DNA of 64,000 nucleotides from Symsagittifera roscoffensis (lineage: Eukaryota; Xenacoelomorpha; Acoela; Convolutidae): positions 1-64,000 of the forward strand of contig NW_026970963.1 of NCBI RefSeq assembly GCF_963678635.1, given 5' to 3'. The notes beneath the pieces were generated by a model. It made no database searches and was not told the DNA's origin. It saw nothing but the letters and a program-made list of their open reading frames with translations. This document shows, piece after piece, positions 35,336-46,903 of this stretch. The position numbers and the translations under genes were made by a program. The stretch's first letter is position 1. Every line of letters begins with the position of its first letter.

Positions 35336-36970
35336 TGAACGACGTTTTCCAGAGGCACATAAGTGAGTTGGAGGCAGACCTGCTTGAGACGGCCCAATTC
35401 ACAATCGGTCCACCCCCAGATCCCCCTTTCCTTGCCACAAGACCTCTGTCCAGTCGCCTGGGAGCGAGAGTCGACTCGAGAGACAGCTCGAGGAGCAGCC
35501 GGACTAGATTACCGGTTTGCACGCCGATGGAAGCCGAAGAAACAGAGTCATCAACGCCCCAAAGTTCAGTGGTGTCCTCAGTGGTAGTGGTAGAAAACAA
35601 GAGAGTGGAGAGACCGGCGGAAGCAAGCCGAACGCGATATCTGGAGAAGGTAAAGGAGTTGGACCTGCAGGATCTGGAGTGTAGACAGGAGTTGGCGGAG
35701 ACCCTGGGCCTCAAGCACGTGTCACACGAGGATTTGAACAGACACCAATGCGTGGACTGGTTGAAGGCCTACGAAACGCATTTCTCGAGAGCAAGAATGA
35801 TGGAGACGGCTGATCTGACTGGGATTCCCATGAGAGCAGTCATGGGACCGATCAATTTCAGACCTTTCAAGTTGCTGTGGAGTCCGGGACTCATAGTGGA
35901 GCCCCCCAAACACCGAACAAGCATCGCCAGAATCAGGTTGGCAAATCCCGCGCAGTTGAGGATAGTAGACAAGCTACTGGAACCAAAAGAAATGGAACTA
36001 CCAGACGCCGCTTACGAGGGTGCGAAATTGGCAGAAGACCCAAGATATGGGAAACCCTGTGGGAGTGCCCAATTGGCCAAGACATTGGCAGTATACGATA
36101 GAGTGGATCCAGCAGCCGCAAGGATGATCATCTTGGCGGGATCGGATTTCGAGGGAACGTCGCCCAAGTTGTTCTGGCCGGAAACCCTGGTATACTCGCT
36201 GCCAGGTGCAGAGTTGAACCAAATGTTGACACTGGTGGTAACGATAAAGTCAGAGATGCCTTGTGAACCAGAGCTACTGCTGTTCGCAGGAATGAACGAT
36301 CACCTGCATGCGGCTATACTTCTAGAGCAGTTGAAAAGTGATGAGCCTACGCCAAAGAAAATCTGGGAGGTTATCCAGACGTTGTTTGCCGCGATGAACG
36401 AGTTGCAGGAAAACGTCAGTTCTCGATTTGGACCTATGACGAAAGTGGTATTCACGACGTCCCCCGGATACGCGAGCATGCTTCCTGCTCTGCAGTTTGT
36501 ATATGCCATTTTGGTCCTAATAGCCGAAAGTAACGCATGGCAGATTCTGATGGCAGCTCCCAATTGGGAGTTGGAACCCACGAACTTGAAACTTTGCAAG
36601 TCAGAACTGGCAGCGGCGTTGAGGGGATTCTATGAACTAGCAGACATCCTTATTGTATTGGATGAGGTCCTCTTACTAGAGATCTCGAATTTCGGCAGAC
36701 AACTCAAGTTCAGTCCGGCAATAGGGGATGACCACTCAATAACAAGTCATCTGACAGCCAGCCTGTGGTTCCGAGGTATGGACTTGACCATCACGAGCTC
36801 CACCCTCAAATCAAGAGGACCAAGCAACGAAAGAAAGAATGTGGCTGCGACTGAAAAACAACTGGAGGCGATGGTATATCGACTAACACAAGAGAGAGGC
36901 AGGTGGCCGTTTCTAACACCAAGGCTGGAGAATGCCACGGACAAGAACAAGGGAGAGTGCCCCATCTTCT
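35336..36970 (+). pseudogene. Extra block, part 3: long protein with a second SGNH-like domain
   Basis: One of the longest open stretches in the window. An N-terminal Ser/Pro-rich part (about 35400-35620) is followed by a part with LGLKHVSHEDLNRHQ. From about 36120 the pattern resembles an SGNH fold: MIILAGSDFEG (block I place, but GSD not GDS), VYSLPGAELNQML (block II place), LLLFAGMNDHLH (block III, GxND), VVFTTSPGYASM, and AIGDDH(S/P)I(T/I)SHLTASLW (block V place). If right, the block codes for two SGNH folds, the second with an altered nucleophile motif. The last third matches copy 2 (55730-56086). The assignment is mine by eye and moderate at best. Confidence 0.5.
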
Positions 36971-38235
36971 CGTGAAGCAGATCTGGGGATTTCTTGAGGA
37001 ACAGTTGGAGGTAGCCGAGAGCAGGGAGATGACGGTGGCTAGGTTCGTCACGGCAGCGAACGAGGTCACCATCGGAGGATTTTGGAGGGAGCACCCAAGA
37101 GGTGAGCTGAGGACAAGGAAGGATAACGAGATCCTGAAATTCTTGAGTCCTTGTTGGGAAAAAGAAATAAATGGCTGGAGTGTTTTGTGCGAAAGAGACC
37201 ACTTTCGGGGCCTTAGTGCAAGAACTATTGAGCATGCTGCCCACAAGCTTTTTGCTGGCCCTGTACTTAGTTTACCCAAGGTACCTGTTTAACATGGGTC
37301 CAGCGTACATGTTCAGTCTGGGTTTAGAGACACTCCGGATTGATGGGTATAGGCCACTGGTGCTCCTGACCCACGGTGAACTGGTGTCATTTCATCGGCT
37401 GATGAAAGATGGGGAGCCCCTGTCGATGGGAAAGACCCACTCAAGTATCGATACCTACTCGTACAAGTGCATTGCAGGACTGAAGACGATGATGGTGGAG
37501 TATCTTCTGATGCAAAATCGACACATGACCGGTGAGGAGAAGAACCCAAAAACGAGAGATGAGTGGAAGGAGGTGAATGGTGGCATCCCTCTACTGACTA
37601 ACCTATGCCTGGCGATGAGATCTGACCCAGTGGGAATGATCAGGGGACTAGAGGAGGTCTTAACTTGTATTCACGGACAGGCGGTCACGTACGCCTTTCC
37701 GGACCCTCTAGTGGCGGCATACCGCATTTCGGTGGTGCATGTGAGCTTAATAAGTGTGTTGGATGGGACGGCGCTGAACTGGTGTCGACAAGAGGTGCTG
37801 AGAGCACGAATGAGTAACACAGTGATCTTTGGGAAGGTGAAAGATCCCGAGTTGGTAGTGTTTAACTTCCGGGAGAAACTGCAATGCAGGATGGGGGAAA
37901 AACATTAAGGCTCCATTGAGACTTATTCCAAGTTCTGGAACCTAAATCACCTAACGGCGAATGGACAAGAGTTTCTGAGAACCCCCCCATGGAAGAAGAG
38001 CTTCGAGTTGGTAAAAAGAGAATTACAGGCGACACTAGAGATGAAAATTTTGCCCGCAACCATTCCTGAGTTTCCAACAGTCAGGAGAATGACCCTGGGG
38101 ATGAATAACTCCCTGGTGGTCCCATCCCTGTTCGCAAGAGCTGCGGTGGAGAGGCAGCAAGGGGAGTTCACCGATGGCTGGGCCCCCTGTTCATTGGGTA
38201 TACAGAAGCCGTCTACTTCCACACCTAAGTTATAA
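36900..38235 (+). pseudogene. Extra block, part 4: unrecognised protein region
   Basis: Coding sequence with TVARFVTAANEVTIGGFWRE, LLALYLVYPRYLFNMG, LLTHGELVSFHRLM, KTHSSIDTYSYKC and MRRMTLGMN-like residues. It is hydrophobic in places (FLLALYLVYP, about 37250) but has no clear signal peptide or membrane anchor. Copy 2 keeps the same order at 54097-55773 with high similarity. I recognise no family; calling it an envelope would be unsupported. Fossil. Confidence 0.5.
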
Positions 38236-38244
38236 AAATAAAAT

Positions 38245-39400
38245 CATGGACGACTCAAGCGAAGAAGATGAGAGGCTCAATGCCTCCAAAATCGAGGTAC
38301 GGGAGATCTTGAGAATGCTTGATCAGGCGAACTTGGAGAACATGATACCGATATGGGATGATGGCAGGATAATCGTAGAAGAAGGGCACATCGCGCTAAA
38401 GGACGAGATGAAGTTTGCCACAAGAAAGTACCGGGCGCCTTACGGTTTAGAACAGGTAGAAATGGGACAAGAAAGGAAGGAGCTGGATGCGGCAGGCTCG
38501 TTATATGTGGCTCTGACGGATTACAAAAAGCAAGACCCAGCGACACCATCACCCTTGTCATTAGGTACCCCTGGGGATAAGAGAAGCGGCCCCGTAGAAG
38601 ACCGGTTTAGGAAGATACTTGAGAGGGGCGAGCCGAGTCAGAAGAAGAAAGCGTGGATGAGACTCTCAGCGAGACAAGAGAGGAAATGGAGGTGGGGAAT
38701 ACTGAAAGACCTGAGCGGAGACGATTGCGCAGACACTGCCACGCCACCTCTGACCTCATCCCCTCGTAAGAACCTGGAATTACCATTGACGAGCGAGACT
38801 TCCATAATTGGGATGATACTCTTAAGTACAGAAGAGAGTAAGAAAAGCACCTTTGATTGAAACAAGAACATGTTTCTAGAGACTCTGGATGAGAAGGCTT
38901 GGCGGGAGATCCTGGGTGAATTCAATCAAGAGACCAAGAGTGAGACCACGTTAGATGACTTCAAGGAAGAACTGTGGGACACGGTGGTCAAGTTCGGGGA
39001 TCCTGTCTTGATGGGCACCGGGTTGGACAAAAAAGCACGGAAAGAGCTGTTGAGCAAGATGTTCAAGCTGATAGAGACGCGACCGAAGACCAGAGATGAA
39101 GAATGTAAAGACAGCTCTACTCTGAAACAAAAAACTGACGATAAAATAGTTGAAGGTGTAAGGGGAATAAGGTTAAAGCTAGTAATATAATTAAAAGTAC
39201 TAAAATCCTTAAGGCTCGAGCAGGGGGAGGCAAGAGTTGAAAGGGTTGGATGGAGACAAGGAGGTGGAATCAGTGATGATAGCGGCAACGCCCCCAAGTA
39301 GAGATGTGAAGTCTCACAAGAGAAAGAGAGAGGTAGAGGGGTTGGGTAGTCCTTCGGCGGACGCATTCTCATAGAAAAACGTCAGGGAGACAGCTCCCAA
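38245..39400 (+). pseudogene. Extra block, part 5: acidic unrecognised protein region
   Basis: Begins MDDSSEEDERLN (about 38246) and continues with EVREILRMLDQANLEN, DEMKFATRKYRAPYGLEQVE, a Ser/Thr/Pro-rich linker, FLETLDEKAWREIL and a Lys/Glu-rich end. The same order occurs in copy 2 at 53276-54290. The charge pattern suggests a soluble, partly disordered protein. No family recognised. Fossil. Confidence 0.5.
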
Positions 39401-42400
39401 AGTTCTGGTGCGGTGGAGGTTTCCACAAGTTTGACAACAGAAGAAGACCTCAGAGCCCAGAGGGCGAATACGAAGAGGGGTTGGACGAGCGGACAGACAT
39501 GGGAAGTGGACGTCGCCAAGGAATGGATCTCATAAAAACATCAGGCAACTGGGAAACATGTAACTAGTGATCCTCTTTAGAAGAACAAAACGAGAAACAC
39601 CTCCCGGCCGTGGTGGGTGGCTCTGGAGACATTGAAGGAGCTGGAAGACTGCCTAAAGAAACACGATAATGTAGTGTCTCGCAGGCGACGCAATTGGGCT
39701 ACCCAGCAGAAAGCTGAGATCAACAAGTTAGAATTGGGGAGCCAACTGAAACGAACTTGGCAGAACTTGTTACGGGATCATTTTGAAGAAGCGATGAGGA
39801 CCCCCTCATCTGCGTTGCCATTGATGGCGAATCCCTTCGTTAAAACAGCGGGACAGCTGATGTTCGCGTGGAGCCTGGTGGGAATAGAGCTGGAGACGTG
39901 AACCTCGCATGACAAGTTAAAATTGGTTGGCAAAATCTGGAAGTTTATCAGATACTGATGCAACACGTCGCCAGGGATAATTCAGGCTTGAGTCTGGCAA
40001 GGAGAAAATATGCTACTTGTTTCTTGAGGTGGATAATGTCGGCGATGACCGACATTATCACTCTAGCGTGTCAACAGAGAGCAATGGGAAGTAGGACAGT
40101 GGAAAGGAGGATCTCAGCGGTCATCCGGATCGTGTACCAGAGCACTGGAATAGAAAAGGAGGATGGTTCCAGGCAGTCTCTAGAGAGTCACAGAAAGCTA
40201 GATGAGATACGGAGGTTTTACAACAAGAAGTTTGAGGAGGAACACTACGTACACCGTAACTTGGCCTCGTCAGGGGAGTACTCGAAACCCAACAAGAAGG
40301 GAGAATATCAGTTTGTGTCTGGAGTGATGGGGATAGGTTACAACCCCTCCTTGGACTCGGAATCCGGAAGCGCTCACAGGAACCACGAGGTGACGCAGCT
40401 ACTAAAGTTTTGGACGGAAAAGATAATAGAAATAGACACAATGGAAAGAGAGAGACCGACCCTGGGCTTGATTCTCGAGAAGACACCAGAGGTGATAAGT
40501 GTGCCGCGCTCAAGTAAAAGTGTCGAATTGAAAATAGGTAACGGGAAGGGCATGTTGGTCACGAACTTGGGAGTGGTTTGGAAATTGTTGAGACCCTCCT
40601 GGTGCCCACATCCCCACGCAGGCCTGATCGAGGAGGTCACGGAGCGAGTGAGGCTAGCACCGACAAAAGACGAAGACCTAGCAACACTGAGTATAGTGCA
40701 TAAGCTGGCATTGCCAAGCGACGAGTAAGCTGGGGTCGGCGAAGAAGATGGAGCCGGTTAGTTGTCTTGATCTGGCGTGTGGGAGCGGAGACCACACTTG
40801 TGATGGACGATCATGTGTCAGGATACAGTCCTTTCAAAAAGTAGACCTAATCACTTGGTTTGAGGATATTACAGAAAGGGAGAAGAGTGAAGTACAGATA
40901 ATGGCTGAGTGTTACGCGAATACCACCGTGAAATTAGCAACAGCTCTTGGATTCTTCTCAAGAATGTGCAGTCTGCAGTCACTAGAGAGGCTAGAGTCTG
41001 AACACCATTTGGTGACCGCGTTGAGCGTGGAGTCTTGGCCTGGGGTATTGCAGGTAACCCAGAAACACATCAGAGGCTGGAAAGTTGGACTTGAGGCGGA
41101 AATGGGATTTCCCATAAAAGAAGCCTATGGTCTGCCATTAAATGCGAAGTCTCTAGTAGGGTCAGTGATGGCCAACCTATGCGGAAGCCACTACCCACTG
41201 CACATGGCGATGTTGGAGGTATCCAGCCAGAGGGTTTTAATAGACAAAGCCTTCTCGGTGCCCAAGTGTGTAAGATTGGCTCAAATGTCGCAGCACTCTC
41301 TCAGGCTATTGAGAAAATCCGGGGAACGCTGTCGAGAGAGCAGAGGGACGACTTGAGTGAAATCTGGGGGGAAGAACTTCTGAGTTTGGAAAGTGAGAAC
41401 ACGAGTGACCACGAGAGACAAAACGTGATCGGGAAGCCGATGAGTAGTGCTCCAAACCTGGCGGATAACGATGCGATACATGAGAAATTGATGGAACTTG
41501 AACCTCTCCTATCAGTTTCGGGAGAGCGCAACCTTCGGAGCATTGATATCGCGCATGGGGAATGCACATGCCATTGTCTGGCACAAACGGTGTGGTATTC
41601 GGATCACGCAAACCTCTGCCTAATATGGGATGTGGAAGAAAACCGTTCGATAGGGTTACCAGATCACAGGCAAAAAGTGACGCTCTTGGTGGTAAGCACG
41701 ATGCTGGTTTTACGATGGATCGTTGAAAATGTGACGAAATATCGGGAGTCGAAGACGCCAACAGCAGAGTCGATATATGCTATAAATTAGAGCAGGAAAC
41801 TTGAGTTAGTTGAGACTGCCTGCAAGGTATTCGCCATAATAATGGAAGTCAGGCAAGTGTGGAGCCGCATAAGGTTCTTCCCGTGGTTTCGAGCGACGTT
41901 GACATCTTGGCTGTACATGGTGACAAAAGATCACATGAAGAAATACCAAAAGGAATATCGACAGTTCCTGGCCGAGATAGCACCGGATGCCTTCAAAAGA
42001 CCTCTGCTGACCCATCGAAATGCGATCACGACGGTGTGGAAAAGAGTCGGTAGGGTGTCTAGAGATAATACTAAAGCGAGAGAGTCGATATTGGAAGAAG
42101 ACTTGGCGAAGAATGTGAGCCTGAGTCTGCACAGTTCCTTCAGCTTGAACCGGGAGTCTAGAGTGAAGAGGTTGCCCAACCAAGCAAATAGGGTGCAGGA
42201 GCAGAGGGAATGGATGCGCTCTTATGAACAACTGAAGGCTTGGGAGGAGATCCTAAATAGGTCCGATGATAAAGAGGCACCGTTGAAACAGATTGTGGTT
42301 TCAAATACGTCTGAACCTAGTACCTCGAAGGCGAAGAACGCGAGAAGAGCAGGTGGCTCAGTGGGAAGTTCTAGAATCTTGAGTCTTGAGATGGAAAGAA

Positions 42401-42426
42401 AGGGGCTCGAGGGTGAACTTGGATGA
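39400..42426 (+). pseudogene. Extra block, part 6: long unrecognised protein region
   Basis: About 3 kb of coding sequence. Landmarks: ETLKELEDCLKK, NLLRDHFEEAMR, FYNKKFEEEHYVHRNLASSG, LGVVWKLLRPSWCPHPHAGL, LGFFSRMCSLQSLERLESEH, GECTCHCLAQTVWY, VTLLVVSTMLVLRWI, FPWFRATLTSWLY and a helical, charged end (VSLSLHSSFSLNRESRVK). Copy 2 carries the same landmarks in order at 50093-52990. The Cys/His cluster could bind metal; the hydrophobic stretch near 41685 is too short for a confident membrane segment. No family recognised. Fossil. Confidence 0.5.
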
Positions 42427-42775
42427 AATCCGGGTTCACGAAAAAAGAATTTTAACGAATGAGATATTGTTATTAATGTGCTATATCTATTATATGAATC
42501 AAATTTCCTGATCAAATGTGACAAAAGAAATTTTAAATCATTAGCTTGCAAAGCGGGAATCTAAGGTGCAGGTGTACGCAGATTTTGATTGCTGTTTAGC
42601 GATAGTGTGAAAATTTTACATGGTTGTGAACTTTGGGGTGTAGATAAACTTAAGTCTGCTGCAAACTTCTGTAAAGGACTACTGGCACTGTATCTTGAGC
42701 TACACTCAGAATTCTGGGGATTCACTGGCAGACGGCAACACGCGATGAGGACATCGATCTTGAGTCCGGAGAGTA
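42427..42775 (+). other. 3' untranslated region and polypurine-like end of copy 1
   Basis: AT-rich sequence between the last coding part and the 3' LTR, matching 49654-50000 of copy 2. A purine-rich GTCCGGAGAGTA immediately precedes the LTR start TGTGCC (CCGGGGAGTA in copy 2) and stands where the plus-strand primer would be; it is a weak polypurine tract. Confidence 0.5.
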
Positions 42776-43676
42776 TGTGCCAGTCGGTCATATTTGGAAG
42801 TTTGACTTTGAGCAATGTGGAGAAAACAAGATTTTGGGGTCAATTGGAATTTTTCAAAAATTCGAAATAAGCTTGTCATGCTCAACTTTCTCGCGAAAGC
42901 TGAAAATCTCAGAAATACAAGATCAGAACGACCGAATTATAATCGGGGGAAAGTGGTCAATTTAAACAGCGGGAAATTGTTGTTCGCAATTTCCGACATC
43001 TAAGTAACACTAGAGTAGAGCTGTCCTACCTTGATAAAGGAAACAGAGTGATCACAAAAGAACATCGAAATTCAGCTGGACCAGATTGAACCTTCAGTGG
43101 AAAGGTAGCCAACCGAAGTCTCCCAATGTTTCAGACCAATAACTATAGTCTCAAGTGAAAACTCATTTCTTTTTATTGGAATTCATTAATAGCAAACTTC
43201 TCAAGTTATGTCCAATTATTTTCATGCTAGAGTCGCTAGTTAATTTAATTGCTCAAATTCTCGAGTGTGCCGATATGTGAGTACTCAATTTAATTTTCTT
43301 GAGTGTGTTTTATGTTTGTTATGTTGAGATAAGGCGAGTTTTAGGTTGATCCATCTGAATTGGATCAAAGTTCCACTGTCTTTTAAAAAGTAACTGTACG
43401 GATTGTTCCGACCCTGTTTTTAACGGCGTTCGTGTATTTTGGGTTTTTTGAGTTTTAAGAATGGGGGGACGTTCTTATTTTCTAGAGTGGGGGGTATTTT
43501 GGTAGTGGCCTTTAAACTGTAACGGGTTTTAGTCTCATGTCGCAATTGAACCGAATTGGCTTCGACCGTTTTGAGGTAGAAAAACGCAAGAGATAGTGTC
43601 CCTGACTCTTGAGCCAATGGTTACAGGGCCTATTTTTCTTAAACCTCATAAGTGACCGAAGTAGGCGACTGTTACA
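42776..43676 (+). mobile_element. 3' LTR of copy 1 (901 bp)
   Basis: Starts TGTGCCAGTCGGTCATATTTGG and ends GGCGACTGTTACA, matching the copy 2 LTRs over their length. The TG...CA ends are the usual LTR termini. Divergence from the copy 2 LTRs is visibly greater than between those two, so copy 1 is the older or less related insertion. The LTR would supply promoter and polyadenylation signals; none could be assigned by eye. Confidence 0.5.
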
Positions 43677-43687
43677 GGACTGGACCG

Positions 43688-44019
43688 TTGGGAGACTTCG
43701 GTTGTCCACCTTTCCACCGAAGGTTCACTCTGGACCACCTCTAATTAATGATCTTTTTTCGTAATCGTTCTGTCTCCTGTTTCAGGATAAAACAGCTCTA
43801 CTCTCGTGTGATACTATATCTGGAAATTGATTTTTTGACCTTTTTCCCGCGATTGCAGTTCGATTGTTTTGATCTTATATTTCTGAGATTTTCAGTTGTA
43901 GCGAGAAAGTTGAGCATGACATGTCCAATTCGATTTTTTTAAAAAATCCAATTCACCACAAAAAATCACGTGGTTCGTGTCGCTCAAGGTCAAACTTCCA
44001 AATATGACCGACTGGCACA
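43688..44019 (-). mobile_element. Inverted LTR fragment (first ~330 bp of the LTR)
   Basis: Reads on the minus strand from TGTGCCAGTCGG (44019) to about TTGGGAGACTTCGG (43688). It lies 11 bp beyond the 3' LTR of copy 1 in opposite orientation, giving an inverted repeat with ~330-bp arms around a ~550-bp centre. It differs from the adjacent LTR by many substitutions, so it is not a recent foldback of it. Confidence 0.5.
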
Positions 44020-44081
44020 CTATAGAAAAACAACATGGAAACAATTCAAATGTATTTGATTTTGAAATTTTAGCCAAAAGG

Positions 44082-44103
44082 TCATCAAGTCAAGTCAAGT
44101 CAA
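44082..44103 (-). repeat. (TGACT)n microsatellite at the LINE 3' end
   Basis: On the minus strand, TTGACTTGACTTGACTTGATGA. Short tandem repeats at the 3' end in place of poly-A are typical of CR1-like LINEs, and this marks the element's 3' boundary at about 44085. Confidence 0.5.
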
Positions 44104-44156
44104 ACTTTCATGACCATTAGGCAGTGCCCCTTGTGGTCATTTCAAATGTTTTTTTC

Positions 44157-45600
44157 CTATCTCCGTTCGAATTCGTACATGTCAATTCCAATCGTTTTCC
44201 AATGTTTGTCCAGTTTCCACTTGAATTTGTCGATGGTCTTGCTTTGCACTGTTTCCTGTGGCAGATTGTTCCAGTGGAGAGGTGCTCTTATCGTGAAGAA
44301 ATTTTTTAGCATTTCTAGATTTGCTTTGCGTACTACTACTTTACATGCGTTACCTCTATAGTCCCTATCATTCCGCTCGAAAAGTCCCGCAGTGGCATTC
44401 CTATCATACAAACCATAGCAGATTTTATACATTTTTATCATTGTCCTTCTTTTCCTTCTGTATTCCAGCGATGATAGATTCAGTTCTTTAAGGCGTTCGT
44501 AATAGGATAGATTTTTCATAACACTAACTAGACGAGTCGCTCTTTTTTGTACGTTTTCCAAGATTATTTGATGCTTGATCACTCTTGGGTGCCAGATTAA
44601 GTTCGCAAATTCAAGGTGTGGCCGTATCAAGCATTTGTAGATGTTAAAAAATACTATTACTGCTATCATGCCGTTTTCCTTATTGGCTTTTTTAGTGATG
44701 TCTGTTTCGAATGTCATTTCGTTGTCAAGCCAGATACCCAGGTCTTTTTCGAGTTGAACTTCTTTAATATTTTCACCATTGATTTTAAAAATCCTCTCCG
44801 TATCCATTTTCTTGGTTCCTATTGTCATGTGAAAACATTTGTCGATATTAAAGGACAAAAGACTTTGGCCTGACGAAGTTTCCAGTGATTGTAAATCTTC
44901 ATATGTGCGTGCTACATCCGATTTGTCTTCAATTTTACGGTATAATTTCGCATCGTCAGCAAACAGATATATTTTTGACGCTATTTTGTCCGGCATTGTG
45001 TTGTTGTCTATCAAAAACAGTACTGGGCCGAGTACTGAACCCTGGGGTATCCCACTTTTCACTGGCTGCCATGATGATCTTGAATTGTTGATTACCACTC
45101 TCTGTTTTGGTCCCGAAAGAAAGTCTGTTATCCAGTTCAAGGTTCTTCCAGTTACTCCATACTGTCTAAGAACTCCTATTAGTCTTTTGCGTGGTACCGA
45201 ATCGAAGGCTTTTTTGAAGTCCAAGTATATCACGTCGACCTTTTCATGTTTGTCCATTGCCCTGGTGAAGTCATCAACTACTTTCAGGAGTTGTAAGTTC
45301 ATTGAACGTCCGGATCGAAAACCGTATTGTGCATTTGTTATTAGCCCTTTTTCATTGAAATTGTCCATTGAATGCTTTCGAGCAAACTTTTCGAAAAACT
45401 TGCAACATATTGATGGTAAACTGATTGATCTGTAGTTATCTGCCATCAATTTTTTACCTTTTTTTAAAAACCGCAGAAATGTTAGCCAACTTCCAGTCTT
45501 CGGGTAAATTTTTTGTCTCCCAAGAGGTTTGGAAAAAATCAAAAGTGGTTTTAAGATGAATTCTCGTATTTCAAATAGGACCCTAGGTTGAATTTAATCT
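44157..45600 (-). pseudogene. LINE ORF2 reverse transcriptase and C-terminal region
   Basis: Reads DNYRSISLPSICCKFFEK, AQYGFRSGRSM, VIYLDFKKAFDSVPRKRL, SGIPQGSVLGPVLFLI and the catalytic FADD (YLFADDAKLY, about 44960), then the CR1/Jockey-type C-terminus with LEFANLIWHPR, SLEYRRKRRTMIKMYKI and APLHWNNLPQETV. A stop (TAA) follows SPGPD at about 45595 where Gly is usual. Around 45460-45540 the conserved LPEDWKLANISAVFKKG lies in a neighbouring frame, showing two frameshifts. VLFLIDNNTMP replaces the usual YINDLP, and the segment before YKCLIRPHLEFA is shortened. Confidence 0.5.
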
Positions 45601-46890
45601 GGTCCAGGCGACTTTGAAGTGTCTAACCGATTGAGTTCTTCTCGGATGTCATTCATTATTAGCTCCAGGTTGTCATCAATGATGGCGGTTGGTGGAGGGC
45701 TGATCTCCCAGTTACCCGGGGGTTCGTCAGTGAAAACCGATGCAAAGAAGTTTGAGAGCACTTCTGCCTTTTCGTCGTCTGTGTCAGTTATCATACTATT
45801 CGGTTTCATTAAAGCGGGGATTGCTTCTCTTATGGTAGTTTTTGGGCGCGCGTTACTCCAGAACTTTTTCGGATTAGTTTTAAATTCTGTTGATATTTCT
45901 TTTTCACGTGTGAGTGCCTCCGATCGCGTGGCAGATCTAACTTTATTTCGTTTGTTTTTATAATTGGTTAAATTGTCGGCTGTTTGATAATTTTTGAATG
46001 TTTTCCAGGCTTTCTTTTTATCTTTTATCTTCATGCGCACCGCCCTTCCTAGCGGCATTTGGTTGCCACTGCTGCGTATCTTAATTAATGGCAAGAATTT
46101 TTCGACCAACTCTTTCATGCAATTTTTCAGTTTTTCCCATGTTTTTAACTGAACGTTTGGGTCAGCTAAATTGTTTCTCATCGCGTGGTACTCTCCCTTT
46201 TCATAGTTACTGCGGTTTTTACATTTCGATTTAACCCTGTTTACTGGCACATCTATCCTGACAAGGACGTGGTCACTTTTTCCGATTGGCGCCTCTAACG
46301 TGATGTCTAGATCTTTTAAGACTATATCTGATATCAGTGATGCCTTGTCTCTGCCAGTTAGCCTTGTAGGCTCTTTCATTTGTTGTGTTAGTAATGTGTC
46401 TTTTATTGCCTCTATAAAGGTGAACTCAGTGCTATTTTCATCTTTTATTGTACTCATGGCCTCTCAATCTATCTGTGGTAGATTTGTGTCTCCCACTATT
46501 AGTGTTCAGTCATTTGACTGTGTTTCGTTCAGGTTGGCGATCAAATTTTTTAGTTGGTGGCTGTTTTTTTTAGTTGAGTTTGGACTTCAATACAATACAC
46601 CAAAGTTGATGATGTTCCTGCCAATTTTGATTTTTAAAAACAAGTTTTCACAGAAAGAAGAATTATTTGTGCTCAAAGAGTAGTCAATGTTTTCATTAAT
46701 ACAAACTAAAATTCCGCGTCCTTGATCAGATGGGTTCATATTTTTTGATTCTATGTTATAGTATTGGATTTTATGCCATACTGGTTTCCATTCTGCGCGA
46801 GAATTTTTCGGTTTGCCTTCCACTAGAGCAATGCCATCAGGCTTGCATTTTTCTTGATTCATTCTCCACGTGATTTCATGCAGTTTGTCT
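45600..46890 (-). pseudogene. LINE ORF2 APE-type endonuclease and linker to RT
   Basis: The endonuclease shows GIALVEGKP...EWKPVWHKIQYY, GRGILVCINENIDYS, a LIVGDTNLPQID motif (GDxN type, about 46480-46510) and GKSDHVLVRIDV (SDH motif, about 46270), the expected order for APE nucleases. A TGA stands where Trp is expected directly after PQID (about 46480). The linker has KKFWSNARPKTT and SNFFASVFTDEP, usual between endonuclease and RT in CR1/Jockey-like elements. Confidence 0.5.
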
Positions 46891-46903
46891 TGAATTAATG
46901 TGT

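Larger units (their letters stand above)
20284..43676 (+). mobile_element. Giant Ty3/Gypsy LTR element, copy 1
   Basis: Order of parts: cut-short 5' LTR, primer site, long leader with minisatellites, gag with two CCHC zinc knuckles, retropepsin (DTG), RT (YLDD), RNase H, integrase with a GPF module, then about 9 kb of extra coding sequence, and a 901-bp 3' LTR starting TGTGCC and ending TTACA. At about 23.4 kb it is several times the usual Gypsy length; the extra 3' block accounts for much of this. It is broken, with well over a dozen interruptions spread over gag, pol and the 3' block. Similarity to copy 2 is high throughout, so the family was probably active fairly recently on an evolutionary scale. 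The element is not an ordinary mag-like Gypsy, although pol is of that general metazoan kind. Confidence 0.5.

Noticed and set aside
36900-42426. Envelope protein among the extra 3' products
   Set aside because: No signal peptide, clear membrane anchor, furin-like site or fusion-peptide pattern was recognised; position alone is not enough.
42776-44019. TIR-type DNA transposon or MITE
   Set aside because: The outer ends are LTR starts of the Gypsy family; the left arm is the 3' LTR of copy 1, and the same sequence forms the copy 2 LTRs.
44616-45435. Plus-strand frames opposite the LINE RT
   Set aside because: Antisense shadows of a clear minus-strand RT.
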